Below are positions 34,558 to 43,274 of a stretch of 64,000 bases of DNA, in pieces; within the stretch, counting starts at the first letter, position 1; each line of letters starts with the position of its first letter. Where the stretch lies: positions 3,452,001 through 3,516,000 of the forward strand of contig NZ_PEEX01000001.1 in assembly GCF_002754245.1 (NCBI RefSeq). Reading direction: 5' to 3'. A program made the position numbers and the translations under genes. The stretch is from Chryseobacterium sp. 52 (GTDB lineage: Bacteria; Bacteroidota; Bacteroidia; Flavobacteriales; Weeksellaceae). The notes beneath the pieces were generated by a model. It did no database searches, was not told the origin of the DNA, and saw only the letters and a list, made by a program, of their open reading frames with translations.

Positions 34558-34592
34558 AACAAAAAAAAGAAGCAATAATTTATTGCTTCTTT
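34558..34592 (-). terminator. Terminator of the tRNA-fMet array
   Basis: A 12-bp perfect stem AAAGAAGCAATA / TATTGCTTCTTT with a T run on the minus strand, 9 nt after the last tRNA of the array. The AT-rich gap 34331-34557 shows nothing else. Confidence 0.8.
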
Positions 34593-34600
34593 CATTCTAG

Positions 34601-34673
<73 letters not shown>

Positions 34674-34712
34674 GTGTATTTTTAGAGTGCTTACCGAAAG
34701 CACTTAACTTAG

Positions 34713-34785
<73 letters not shown>

Positions 34786-34824
34786 GTGTATTTTTAGAGT
34801 GCTTACCGAAAGCACTTAACTTAG

Positions 34825-34897
<73 letters not shown>

Positions 34898-34936
34898 GTG
34901 TATCTTTAGAGTGTTTACCGAAAACACTTAACTTAG

Positions 34937-35009
<73 letters not shown>

Positions 35010-35021
35010 TTATTGTGAGTG

Positions 35022-35051
35022 CAAAGATAGAGCTATTTTCCTAAACTACAA
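35022..35051 (-). promoter_or_regulatory. Promoter of the tRNA-fMet array
   Basis: Minus-strand TTG (35049-35051), 19-bp spacer, TATCTTTG (35022-35029): an exact flavobacterial promoter 12 nt before the first tRNA. Confidence 0.75.
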
Positions 35052-35052
35052 A

Positions 35053-35105
35053 CATTCGGTTTATATTCGTTCTATATTCGCTTTAGTATTCGCTTTAGTA
35101 TTCGG
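35053..35105. repeat. Short ATTCG tandem motif cluster
   Basis: ATTCG recurs six times at 9-12 bp spacing, including two exact copies of TATTCGCTTTAG. It lies upstream of the tRNA promoter. Nothing else is seen in 35106-35507, a gap that is AT-rich and ORF-free. Confidence 0.5.
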
Positions 35106-35507
35106 ATAATCAGTTTAAAAAGTTTTCTTTTTGTTTACAATCAACCCATTTAAATCTACATAATAAAGCCCCATTTGATAACCTTCAGCTTCTAACAATA
35201 GAAATTTTCACAAAATATCTTCCCATTACTGCTTCCTTTTTGAGAGAATGGGTGAAAATCAAGGTTCCTTTCTCATGAATACAAAAATATCAAGGATAAA
35301 AAGGGTCATATTAATAAGTATGATATTGAGTGTATAAAATATTATGCATAATCACCTGTATTGCAATAAATTAAAATAGCTTAGCAATTTTACATAATAA
35401 AATAATTTTTAAAAGTATGGATTCCCGTAATAGTGAATAAAAATTAATTTGTATGCTTGTTTTAAGATTGCAATCACTATAGAATAACAAATTAAAAAAA
35501 CACAATT

Positions 35508-35801
35508 ATGAAAAAAATGATCTTATTAGCAGCTTTCGGAGTTGCTGGCCTGATGGGTGCAAAAGAAACTGTTGAAAACAAAGTTGAAAGTAATTCCGCT
35601 AAAGCTGTATTTCAACTTTGTGGAGTTATTGTAACATATTATAACTCGCAAAATGAAGTAATAGATCAGAAATGGTTTACTTCTGAACAGCCTGATTTAA
35701 CATCTTGTATGGCGTATCAAGCAGGTGTGATTGCAAATTTAAGATCACAAGGTTACAATGTAAAATCACAGGCAGAAGAAGCAAGTACTGACGTAAACTA
35801 A
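35508..35801 (+). CDS. Small exported protein, unknown
   Basis: A 97-residue protein with a short hydrophobic N-terminus (MKKMILLAAFGVAGLMGAKE) that is a plausible signal peptide. The mature part has two Cys (FQLCGVIVTYYNS and LTSCMAYQAG), likely one disulfide, and an aromatic beta-type core. Similar small proteins beginning MKKLILxAAFGVAGL are, as far as I recall, common in Chryseobacterium, with no known function. Its stop lies 10 nt before a GLPGLI-type gene, so they are probably co-transcribed. Confidence 0.75.
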   Translation: MKKMILLAAFGVAGLMGAKETVENKVESNSAKAVFQLCGVIVTYYNSQNEVIDQKWFTSEQPDLTSCMAYQAGVIANLRSQGYNVKSQAEEASTDVN

Positions 35802-35811
35802 ATATCAATTT

Positions 35812-36561
35812 ATGAACAAGTATATTTTTCTTCCTTTTATTCTATTTTTCGAAATTGTATGTGCTCAAAAACAAATTCACATCCAATATCTTAATGTACG
35901 ATCACCTATTGCCAATGTCAAGGAAGATTTGTATAGTAATGGTAAAAATGTAATTTCGAAACAGGACGGTAATTTCATATGGACTGATCCTGAATTTAGT
36001 AAAAAAAGGAAAGGGTTAGACTTCTACTTTATTTCCAATATTGATGGTACTCAAAATGACAGAGATTTTTTCTTTAACTCCTTCGTAAAAGATAATGCTG
36101 AGGATTATTATTTTGTTCATGATAAAGTTCCTCATATTGAATGGAAAATAGACGAAAACAGCACGAAAAAAATACTTGATTACGAATGTACAAAAGCAAC
36201 TGCTGTTTTCAGAGGTTCTTCTATAACTGCCTATTTTACTAAAGAAATTCCTTATCCAATAGGTCCTTTTAAATTTTTTGGTCTGCCCGGAGCAATCCTT
36301 GATGTCAGAGTAAATAATAAAAACTACGACTTATGGAAGGCTGTTAAAGTTGATTTGAATAATAATGTAAAGATCAATTATCAGCCTGAATTTTCAGCTT
36401 ACAAAAAAATGAATATGAAAGATTTTATAATCTTAAAAGATGAAGCTAATCGTAATTATGGTAAAGATGTAGTCGTCCCAGCAGGTACGACAGTAAAGTC
36501 ATTGGGAGGAAGGTTTGGGGTAGAAAAAACTTTTGAGTGGGAAATACCACCTACCCAATAA
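35812..36561 (+). CDS. GLPGLI-type secreted protein (divergent)
   Basis: A 249-residue exported protein. The signal peptide ends VCAQ. WKIDENSTKKILDYECTKAT, ITAYFTKEIPYPIGPFKFFG and GLPGAILDVRV (residue 159 on) are the same ordered motifs as in the two GLPGLI proteins at 25480 and 27030, but the naming motif reads GLPGAI. It lacks their Lys-rich C-terminus. It is probably paired with the 97-residue exported protein just upstream. Function unknown. Confidence 0.85.
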   Translation: MNKYIFLPFILFFEIVCAQKQIHIQYLNVRSPIANVKEDLYSNGKNVISKQDGNFIWTDPEFSKKRKGLDFYFISNIDGTQNDRDFFFNSFVKDNAEDYYFVHDKVPHIEWKIDENSTKKILDYECTKATAVFRGSSITAYFTKEIPYPIGPFKFFGLPGAILDVRVNNKNYDLWKAVKVDLNNNVKINYQPEFSAYKKMNMKDFIILKDEANRNYGKDVVVPAGTTVKSLGGRFGVEKTFEWEIPPTQ

Positions 36562-36622
36562 AAAATGATTAATCTTCATTTCTGCATCAATATGATCCCG
36601 ACAGGTTTTCTGAGCAGACACA

Positions 36623-36655
36623 AAAAAAAGGTATAACGACTGTTATACCTTTTTA
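36623..36655. terminator. Bidirectional terminator
   Basis: Stem AAAAAGGTATAAC / GTTATACCTTTTT, loop GACT-type, with A and T runs on both sides; serves the GLPGLI-type gene (plus) and the fifth tRNA-fMet (minus). Confidence 0.8.
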
Positions 36656-36670
36656 GTTTAGAAAACTTAG

Positions 36671-36743
<73 letters not shown>

Positions 36744-36754
36744 ATATTGTATTG

Positions 36755-36762
36755 CAAAGGTA
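36755..36762 (-). promoter_or_regulatory. -7 box (TACCTTTG) of the fifth tRNA-fMet
   Basis: Exact TAnnTTTG match on minus, 11 nt before the tRNA; no clear TTG at -33. Confidence 0.5.
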
Positions 36763-36832
36763 CGGCTATTTTTTTTAAATCCTAATTTTTCTTTTAAATA
36801 AAGGACTTTTATAAAAACTATTTTATTATTTG

Positions 36833-36840
36833 TATCTTTG
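36833..36840 (+). promoter_or_regulatory. -7 box (TATCTTTG) directly at the YciO-type gene start
   Basis: Exact TAnnTTTG match ending 4 nt before the ATG at 36845, so transcription should begin at or next to the start codon, giving a leaderless mRNA. Confidence 0.5.
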
Positions 36841-36844
36841 TTTT

Positions 36845-37456
36845 ATGGCAAAAATACTGAAAATTTACCCTGACAACCCTCAGGAAAATCTTGTGAATGA
36901 GGTTATTAAAACCTTAAAAAACGGCGGATTGATTATCTATCCTTCCGATACAATCTATGCCCTGGGATGTAATATTTTCGATATAAAAGCCATGGAAAAG
37001 CTGGCACAGATAAAAAAAGTCAAGCTGGAAAAATCTAAATTCTCGATTATCTGTAACGATCTCAGCCATCTTTCGGATTTTACAAGACCTATTGACACTT
37101 CGGTATTCAGATTTCTGAAAAGTCATCTTCCGGGACCTTTTACTTTTATTCTCGATGCCAATAAAAGCCTTCCTTTGGCCTATAAAAATCATAAAACAAT
37201 TGGTATCCGTGTTCCGGACCACTCTATTCCACAACTTATCGTGGAAAAACTGGGGCACCCGATTGCTTCAACTTCTATTAAAGATGATGATGAAATCATT
37301 GAATATTCTACAGATCCGGAGCTGATCGCAGAGAAATATGATCATCTGGTAGATATCGTGATCGATTCCGGATACGGAGATAATATAGCCTCTACCATTG
37401 TAGACCTGACTTCCGGAGAACCGGAGATCATCCGTCAGGGAAAAGGAATTATTTAA
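36845..37456 (+). CDS. YciO/YrdC/Sua5-family protein (threonylcarbamoyl-AMP synthase type)
   Basis: A 203-residue cytoplasmic YrdC-fold protein. IYPDNPQENLVNEVIKTLKN, GGLIIYPSDTIYALGCNIFD and KTIGIRVPDHSIPQ are closest to the YciO subgroup. YrdC/Sua5 proteins make threonylcarbamoyl-AMP for tRNA t6A; whether YciO-type members do so is less certain. The ATG at 36845 is chosen over one 15 nt upstream because the latter lies within the promoter. It leads a six-gene plus-strand operon. Confidence 0.85.
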   Translation: MAKILKIYPDNPQENLVNEVIKTLKNGGLIIYPSDTIYALGCNIFDIKAMEKLAQIKKVKLEKSKFSIICNDLSHLSDFTRPIDTSVFRFLKSHLPGPFTFILDANKSLPLAYKNHKTIGIRVPDHSIPQLIVEKLGHPIASTSIKDDDEIIEYSTDPELIAEKYDHLVDIVIDSGYGDNIASTIVDLTSGEPEIIRQGKGII

Positions 37457-37485
37457 TTGAAAATTGACCGTTATTGTTTCGGATT

Positions 37486-38187
37486 ATGAGTTTGAACGGA
37501 AAATATGTATTAGGCATCCTGCTTACCTTTGTACTTCTTGCCGCAGTAATGCTTTATGTTTTTCCTTTTATCTATTTTATCACAGGAATAAAGGCATTTA
37601 CCCCTATTAATTTCTTTTATACCAGGATTGCTCTTTGGACGGTTCTTTTTTTGGTTTTTCTTTATCATTTTGTCATTGAGAAAAAGTCTTTTCTGATATG
37701 GAAAGAAAAGAAGTACTCGGCTTTATTTTATATAAAAGCAGTCATTGCTCTGTATTTAATCTGTGCTTTTGGCGGTGCTTTCCTGAATCTTATGATCCAG
37801 CTTTTAACCCAGGAAGGAATGAGCAAAAAACTGGTTCAGATATCATCCGTTTTCAAGAATAATTATTTATTGATTATCTTTACATGCCTTACTGCAGGAG
37901 CTGTTGAAGAACTTCTGATGAGGGGATATATCCAGCCCAGAGTTGAAAAAATATATAATAATCAATATCTCGGTGTTTTTATTTCCGCAGCATTATTCGG
38001 GATTCTGCACAGTACTTACGGAACAATTGGACAGGTTGTAATTCCTTTCTTTATTGGAGCCGTTTTTGCTTTATTTTATAAAAAATATTCGAACATAAAA
38101 ATTCTGATCATCTGCCATTTCATGTATGACTTTGTATCAATGATGATTATGAATTTTATGGACATTAAACATTTATCTGCATTCTAA
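37486..38187 (+). CDS. CPBP-family intramembrane glutamic endopeptidase
   Basis: A 233-residue membrane protein with about six hydrophobic segments. The CPBP (Abi/Rce1-like) active-site motifs are present: EELLMRGYIQPR (EExxxR, near residue 143), the first His in FGILHSTYG and the second His in CHFMYDF. These proteases act within the membrane on lipidated or membrane peptides and sometimes protect against bacteriocins. The ATG at 37486 replaces a TTG 12 nt upstream. It lies 29 nt after the YciO-type gene and 5 nt before yaaA. Confidence 0.88.
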   Translation: MSLNGKYVLGILLTFVLLAAVMLYVFPFIYFITGIKAFTPINFFYTRIALWTVLFLVFLYHFVIEKKSFLIWKEKKYSALFYIKAVIALYLICAFGGAFLNLMIQLLTQEGMSKKLVQISSVFKNNYLLIIFTCLTAGAVEELLMRGYIQPRVEKIYNNQYLGVFISAALFGILHSTYGTIGQVVIPFFIGAVFALFYKKYSNIKILIICHFMYDFVSMMIMNFMDIKHLSAF

Positions 38188-38192
38188 ACATT

Positions 38193-38951
38193 ATGAAAAT
38201 TATAACTTCTCCAGCGAAACTGATGAACGTTGAGAATTCAACAGACCTATTGAGATCATCTACTCCAAAATTCATCGAGGAAGCTGAATTTATACAATCT
38301 TATCTAAAACATAAATCGCCAAAATATCTTTCCGATTTAATGGAAATATCCTCAAAACTGGCTGATGAAAACTGGGAAAGAAACCAGAAATGGAAAGCAA
38401 AGCCTACGGCAAAAGAATCTGCACCGGCTATGTTTGCTTTTACAGGCGAGGTTTACAGAGGGCTTGATGCAAAAAATCTGGACAAAAATGCCATCGATTA
38501 TCTGCAGAAAAACTACAGAATGCTTTCCGGGCTTTATGGCTTGCTGAAACCTTCTGATAAAGTAATGCTTTACAGATTGGAAATGGGACGTCACTTTGAG
38601 TTCGATCAATATAAAAATCTCTATGAATTCTGGAGAGAAAAAATCACGGAACAGTTGAATTCTGAAATGAAAAAAGGAGAATTTCTCCTTCACCTGGCCA
38701 GTAATGAATACGGAAAAGTGATCGACAGAAAGAAACTGAACCACAAGGTGATTGATTTTGATTTCTATGAACTGAAAGAAGGAAAGCTGAAAACAATTGT
38801 CGTTTACACCAAACATGCCAGAGGTCTTGTCGTAAGGTTCTGCGCAGAAACCAATGCCAAAACGTTGGATGATGTAAAAGCGTTCAACTATGACGGCTAC
38901 CTGATTGATGAAGAAAAATCTACAGATACAAAACTGGTTTTTACGAGATAA
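38193..38951 (+). CDS. yaaA: Peroxide stress protein YaaA
   Basis: A 252-residue protein of the YaaA (DUF328) family, which limits free iron and DNA damage during peroxide stress. Visible family features: the N-terminal KIITSPAKLMN, FTGEVYRGLDAKNL near residue 84, LSGLYGLLKPSDKVMLYRLE near 112 and the late NLASNEYGKV-type segment LHLASNEYGKVID. The full family length is about 255. It is translationally close to the CPBP gene (5 nt) and to prmC (adjacent codons). Confidence 0.93.
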   Translation: MKIITSPAKLMNVENSTDLLRSSTPKFIEEAEFIQSYLKHKSPKYLSDLMEISSKLADENWERNQKWKAKPTAKESAPAMFAFTGEVYRGLDAKNLDKNAIDYLQKNYRMLSGLYGLLKPSDKVMLYRLEMGRHFEFDQYKNLYEFWREKITEQLNSEMKKGEFLLHLASNEYGKVIDRKKLNHKVIDFDFYELKEGKLKTIVVYTKHARGLVVRFCAETNAKTLDDVKAFNYDGYLIDEEKSTDTKLVFTR

Positions 38952-39803
38952 ATGACAATAACCGAATTCAAAAATCATTTCAAAGCAGAGCTCTCCGGAC
39001 TTTATAACGATTCGGAAAGTGCTTTTTTATGCGCCGTCTTTATACAGAAAATAGTAGGTTTAGATTCGTTTCAGCAAAGAAGATTATCTCATCAGGAACT
39101 TCTTATTGATGATGAAAAACAGCTTATCGAGGTTATTTCGAGCTTAAAAACCGGCAGGCCCTATCAGCAGATTCTTGGGGAAACGGAATTTTATGGAATG
39201 TTGTTTTTCGTGGATGAGCATGTATTGATTCCACGTCCTGAAACAGAGGAACTGCTTGAGATTGCGATCCATACAATTCAAAGGTTACAGCATAAAGATC
39301 AAAATCTGAAGATCCTGGATATAGGAACCGGAAGCGGGGTAATTCCACTGGTCTTAAAAAAACATTTTCCCGATGCGGAAATTTCATCCATTGATTTTTC
39401 TGAAAAGGCTTTGAAAACCGCTGCAAGAAATGCTGAGCATCATCAACTGGAAATTAATTTCATTCATGGAGATTATCTTCATTTCGAATTAACGGAAAGC
39501 TATGATGTGATTATTTCCAATCCTCCGTACATAGGAATTGAAGAGGAAACTGAAATCGCTGATTCTGTAAAGGAATTTGAACCTAAAATGGCACTCTTCT
39601 CCCCTGTTCAGGATGCTCTGATCTTCTACCGGAAAATTGCGGAAGATTCTAAAAAACATCTGAAAGATAATGGACTTTTATTCTTAGAAATCAACCAAAA
39701 ATTAGGTACGGAAACACTTGAATTGTACAGCCCTCATTTCTCTGAAGCTCAACTGATCAAAGACTTATCGGAAAATGACCGTTTTATTGTTGGAAAGAAA
39801 TAA
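38952..39803 (+). CDS. prmC: Release factor glutamine methyltransferase PrmC
   Basis: A 283-residue SAM-dependent methyltransferase that methylates the GGQ glutamine of release factors. The N-terminal helical domain contains GRPYQQILGETEFYGM and VLIPRPETEEL (conserved RPETE). The SAM site is ILDIGTGSGVIPL and the catalytic NPPY is in VIISNPPYIGIEEE. The ATG directly follows the yaaA TAA (no gap), so translation is probably coupled. Confidence 0.95.
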   Translation: MTITEFKNHFKAELSGLYNDSESAFLCAVFIQKIVGLDSFQQRRLSHQELLIDDEKQLIEVISSLKTGRPYQQILGETEFYGMLFFVDEHVLIPRPETEELLEIAIHTIQRLQHKDQNLKILDIGTGSGVIPLVLKKHFPDAEISSIDFSEKALKTAARNAEHHQLEINFIHGDYLHFELTESYDVIISNPPYIGIEEETEIADSVKEFEPKMALFSPVQDALIFYRKIAEDSKKHLKDNGLLFLEINQKLGTETLELYSPHFSEAQLIKDLSENDRFIVGKK

Positions 39804-39831
39804 GTAATTTTATCTTTTTAAAGAAAAAATT

Positions 39832-40857
39832 ATGAGAACATCTATACTCAGGGTATTGATTGGCTTTATTTTTATTCTGCAGCTGTCATCCTGCAAAAAG
39901 AATTCCCGTAACTTAGTCAATGAATATCATGCAGATGGGGCGTTTAATGGTTCTGTTTTAGTGGTAAAAAATGGCAAAACAGTTTGTGATACTGCATTAG
40001 GATTTAGTAATAGGGAGAAAAAGATAAAGCTGAGTAAAAAAACGCCCATCTATATCGCCTCTTTGAGCAAATCTTTTACAGCTGTTTCAATTATGCTCCT
40101 TCAGCAGAGAGGATTGCTGAGTTATGATGACAAAGCATCAGAATATATTGATCTGCCGGCATACGCTCACAATGTAAGCATCAGACAGCTTTTAACTCAT
40201 ACATCGGGAATCCGAGATTATGAAACGGTGCTTTCTGAGGAAAAAGGACTGACGAATCAGGAAGTATTGAACTGGCTAACCAATTTAAACAAGCTGCAAT
40301 TCCCGTCCGGAAGCCAATTTGAATACAGCAACAGCGGCTTCATTATTCTTTCTTTAATTATTGAAAAAGTTTCTAAACAATCATATGGAACGTTTCTCAG
40401 TGAAAACATTTTTATTCCGCTGGGAATGAAAAACACATGGGTATACAACTCTTCAACAGCCCATAAAAATAAAGCAACAGGCTATAACAAAGAAAAGCAA
40501 CCGGATGATTATTCTATCCTGACAACCGGAGACGGTGGCATCTACTCTACTCCGGAAGATTTGTATCAATTTGACCAGGCATTAAGGACTTTTAAACTGA
40601 TTGATAAAAGCAATACTGATCTCATGTACACTCCACTCCGACTATCGGGAAAGCAACAGTCCAATTATGGATTCGGATGGTATATTGACGAATCTGAAGG
40701 AAAAAAAACGGTGAATCATACCGGCGGTCTGAATGGTTTCAGAGCTGTATTCTGGAGAGATTTAAAGAATAACAGCTGCATCATAGCGCTTACCAATCAG
40801 GGAGATGCATTTCCTGTGGCCGATTTTTTAAAAGATATGAAAAGAACCTTAGAATAG
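39832..40857 (+). CDS. Serine hydrolase lipoprotein (beta-lactamase class C-like)
   Basis: A 341-residue predicted lipoprotein: hydrophobic N-terminus with the lipobox LSSC (Cys near residue 21). The three class C signatures are complete: SxxK in ASLSKSFTAVSI near 84, YSN in FEYSNSGF near 164, and HTG in NHTGGLNGFRAVF near 303. It is an esterase/peptidase-type enzyme in the periplasm or at the outer membrane; there is no evidence for antibiotic hydrolysis. It follows prmC by 28 nt in the operon. Confidence 0.88.
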   Translation: MRTSILRVLIGFIFILQLSSCKKNSRNLVNEYHADGAFNGSVLVVKNGKTVCDTALGFSNREKKIKLSKKTPIYIASLSKSFTAVSIMLLQQRGLLSYDDKASEYIDLPAYAHNVSIRQLLTHTSGIRDYETVLSEEKGLTNQEVLNWLTNLNKLQFPSGSQFEYSNSGFIILSLIIEKVSKQSYGTFLSENIFIPLGMKNTWVYNSSTAHKNKATGYNKEKQPDDYSILTTGDGGIYSTPEDLYQFDQALRTFKLIDKSNTDLMYTPLRLSGKQQSNYGFGWYIDESEGKKTVNHTGGLNGFRAVFWRDLKNNSCIIALTNQGDAFPVADFLKDMKRTLE

Positions 40858-40863
40858 AAGAAT

Positions 40864-41223
40864 ATGCAGATCAAATCTCATGGCATCAATACGATAAAAA
40901 TTGCTGAAATTATATCCGATACAATCATCATCAAATCAGCTCAGGATGGGCTGGATCTTCTTGGAGATATTTATTATCAGGGATTTGATAAAGTCATTAT
41001 GTATGAAAAAAATATCACTCCTGAATTCTTTGACCTGAAAACGAAAATAGCCGGAGATATTTTACAAAAATTCTCCAATTATCGCGTAGGTCTTGCTATT
41101 GTTGGAGATTTTGAAAAGTATGAAAGCAAAAGCATCAGAGATTTCATTTTTGAAAGCAATAAAACAAAGCATATCAACTTTGCTGATACGCTGGAAGATG
41201 CATTGGAGAGGCTTGGAAAGTGA
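40864..41223 (+). CDS. DUF4180 protein
   Basis: A 119-residue cytoplasmic protein whose whole length matches the DUF4180 pattern: SAQDGLDLLGDIYYQGFDKV, ITPEFFDLKTKIAGDILQKF and NYRVGLAIVGDFEKYESKS, followed by RDFIFESN. Function unknown. It begins 6 nt after the serine hydrolase stop and closes the operon. Confidence 0.88.
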   Translation: MQIKSHGINTIKIAEIISDTIIIKSAQDGLDLLGDIYYQGFDKVIMYEKNITPEFFDLKTKIAGDILQKFSNYRVGLAIVGDFEKYESKSIRDFIFESNKTKHINFADTLEDALERLGK

Positions 41224-41384
41224 TTTTATCAATATATACGTAAATTTAGACTTGCTTAATTCATATCGTCTGAATGTGTATTTAACGCAAAGATTTTATT
41301 CTTATGATTCTATAATTAAAGAAAGCAAAGGCCCGATCAACAAGTTAATCTGATGGAGTGTATTCACATTTGTTTACTAAGTTT

Positions 41385-42350
41385 TTATTTTTGTCCTTCA
41401 AAAAAGCAGATTGCATCTTCAACTGCTTTATCAACAGGCTGATATCGGATTCCCAATTCTTCTGAAGATTTCCGGTTTGAGTAAAAATTATGGATTCTCA
41501 ATGCCTTCATATTAGGAGAACTTAAACTGGTCTTTATTTTCAGCTTTCTCATACAGTCTCCTATTACACCCAGCATGGCCAGCCCTGCATCCGGAATCGG
41601 GATCATTACGGGGGTCTGCCCGGTAAACGTGTTTATTTTTTTGAAAAATTCTTTGTAGCTGAGATTTTCATTGGCTAAAAGATATTTTTCACCGCTTTTT
41701 CCATTTTCAATGGCCTGTACTACTCCTTCGGCGGCATCTTCTGCATGAACAAAGTTTTTTCCGCCTTTTGGATAGAACACAAGTTTTTTCTTCCAGGTCC
41801 AAAAGATAATCCTTCCTGAACTTGGTTTCCGGTCATAGGCACCAATCATAAAAGTAGGATTAAGGATCACAACCTTCGTCGCTCTGTTCTGTCTGAGAAG
41901 ATAGTTCTCCGTTTCCAGTTTGCTCTGGGCATAATAAGAATGCGTGAAGGGATAGAGCTGCGGAGATTTTTCACTTCCCAGTACCGGAGAAATTCCATAT
42001 CCCAGCGTATTGGCCGTACTCACGAACAGGAATTTTTCTGCTCCGGCAGCTGCTGCCTGTGCAAATAAGTGAACGGTAGCATCATAATTCGTCTTTTTAT
42101 AATCTTCATACTGCAACAGATTCTGACCCGTTTCCGCTGCAATATGAATAACAATGTCTACATCCTGCAGATGCTCTGAGATATCTGAGAACAGATCTCC
42201 TTCTATGAGTTTGAGATTTTCATTTTCTTCGCCCATCCAACCGCTTTTCTTGCGCACCAGAGCAGTAACAGAATAACCATATTGTAATAATTTAATAACA
42301 GTATTAGAACCCAGAAGCCCTGTGGCTCCGGTCAGAAAAATTTTTTTCAT
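41385..42350 (-). CDS. NAD(P)-dependent epimerase/dehydratase-type SDR
   Basis: A 321-residue extended short-chain dehydrogenase/reductase. The Rossmann motif is LTGATGLLGSNTV (residues 6-18), the acidic residue pair follows the second strand, and the catalytic Tyr/Lys pair is in SYYAQSKLETE near residue 140. Similar proteins are 3-beta-HSD- or dihydroflavonol reductase-like. Its start overlaps the stop of the upstream SDR gene by 4 nt (ATGA), so the two are coupled. Substrate unknown. Confidence 0.88.
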   Translation of the reverse strand: MKKIFLTGATGLLGSNTVIKLLQYGYSVTALVRKKSGWMGEENENLKLIEGDLFSDISEHLQDVDIVIHIAAETGQNLLQYEDYKKTNYDATVHLFAQAAAAGAEKFLFVSTANTLGYGISPVLGSEKSPQLYPFTHSYYAQSKLETENYLLRQNRATKVVILNPTFMIGAYDRKPSSGRIIFWTWKKKLVFYPKGGKNFVHAEDAAEGVVQAIENGKSGEKYLLANENLSYKEFFKKINTFTGQTPVMIPIPDAGLAMLGVIGDCMRKLKIKTSLSSPNMKALRIHNFYSNRKSSEELGIRYQPVDKAVEDAICFFEGQK

Positions 42351-43132
42351 GCTTCAATTTCTTTTTTTATAGCACTGGTCATCAGAGGGAGTTTAATCCA
42401 TATGGGCAGAATCTTCATGATCAGCCAGCTTATAGGATTCACCATGATAACGGAATCTTTTTTAAAAAGTTGCCTGATGCAGTAAGCTGCCACTTTATTA
42501 GGATCAAGAAGGGTTAATTTCCCTAAAACACCTTGTTTTTCAATTCTTTTACAGACATCCATATTGGTTTTCATCGCTCCCGGATTAACAACACTTACGC
42601 ATACGTTGGTATCTTTAAGCTCTTCATGAAGTCCTCTTGAAAATGAATGGATAAAGGTTTTGGAAGCCGGATACACCGTTTTGAAGCCTATCGGTGAAAA
42701 GGCGGCCATGCTCGATACATTTAATATATATGCTTTAGGCTGTCTTAAAAGGTTGGGAAGCAGCTGATGGGTAATCAGTGATGTGGCAGCTACATTAACC
42801 TGCAGAATTGTATTGATATAGTCCGATGATGCATCTACAAATTTTTTAGTCCCTCCAAGCCCTGCATTATTGATCAGAATATGAATTTCAAAAGACCTGT
42901 TCAGCCATTCTGTAAGTTTCATGACATTTTCATTCACAGAAAGGTCTACTTCATAGTAATGAGCTTTGATCTGATAGGTCTCTTCAAGCTGTTGGGCCAG
43001 TTCTTTTAAATGCTGACCCGGAAGGCTTACCAGAATGACATTAATCTTTTTACTTGCCAGATTTTCTGCAAATGCTTTTCCCAGTCCCTGACTTGCTCCC
43101 GTCACTACAGCATATGATTCTTTGGTATTCAT
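42347..43132 (-). CDS. Classical SDR family oxidoreductase
   Basis: A 261-residue short-chain dehydrogenase. TGASQGLGKAFAENLA binds the cofactor, LINNAGLGG stabilises the fold, and the catalytic Ser and Tyr/Lys lie in NVSSMAAFS and YPASKTFIHSFS. The C-terminus has a hydrophobic stretch (ISWLIMKILPIWIKLPLM) that could tie it to the membrane, as in 17-beta-HSD12-like enzymes acting on lipids. It is paired with the downstream epimerase-type SDR, suggesting two-step metabolism of one lipid-like or ketone substrate; that is inference. Confidence 0.88.
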   Translation of the reverse strand: MNTKESYAVVTGASQGLGKAFAENLASKKINVILVSLPGQHLKELAQQLEETYQIKAHYYEVDLSVNENVMKLTEWLNRSFEIHILINNAGLGGTKKFVDASSDYINTILQVNVAATSLITHQLLPNLLRQPKAYILNVSSMAAFSPIGFKTVYPASKTFIHSFSRGLHEELKDTNVCVSVVNPGAMKTNMDVCKRIEKQGVLGKLTLLDPNKVAAYCIRQLFKKDSVIMVNPISWLIMKILPIWIKLPLMTSAIKKEIEA

Positions 43133-43274
43133 AAAACAATTTTATGGTACAAATCTATTCTGAAAAGGAGCTTTTAATGTTCAGGGTTATCTGAGTGAAC
43201 CTATTTTTAAATTAAAACAAAAACAATACAACGTGCTGAAAAACAATAAATTAAATACAAAATCACGTTAAAAT

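Noticed and set aside
41093..41353. 86-residue ORF after the DUF4180 gene
   Set aside because: It is mostly a shifted frame of DUF4180 and its tail shows no protein-like conservation.
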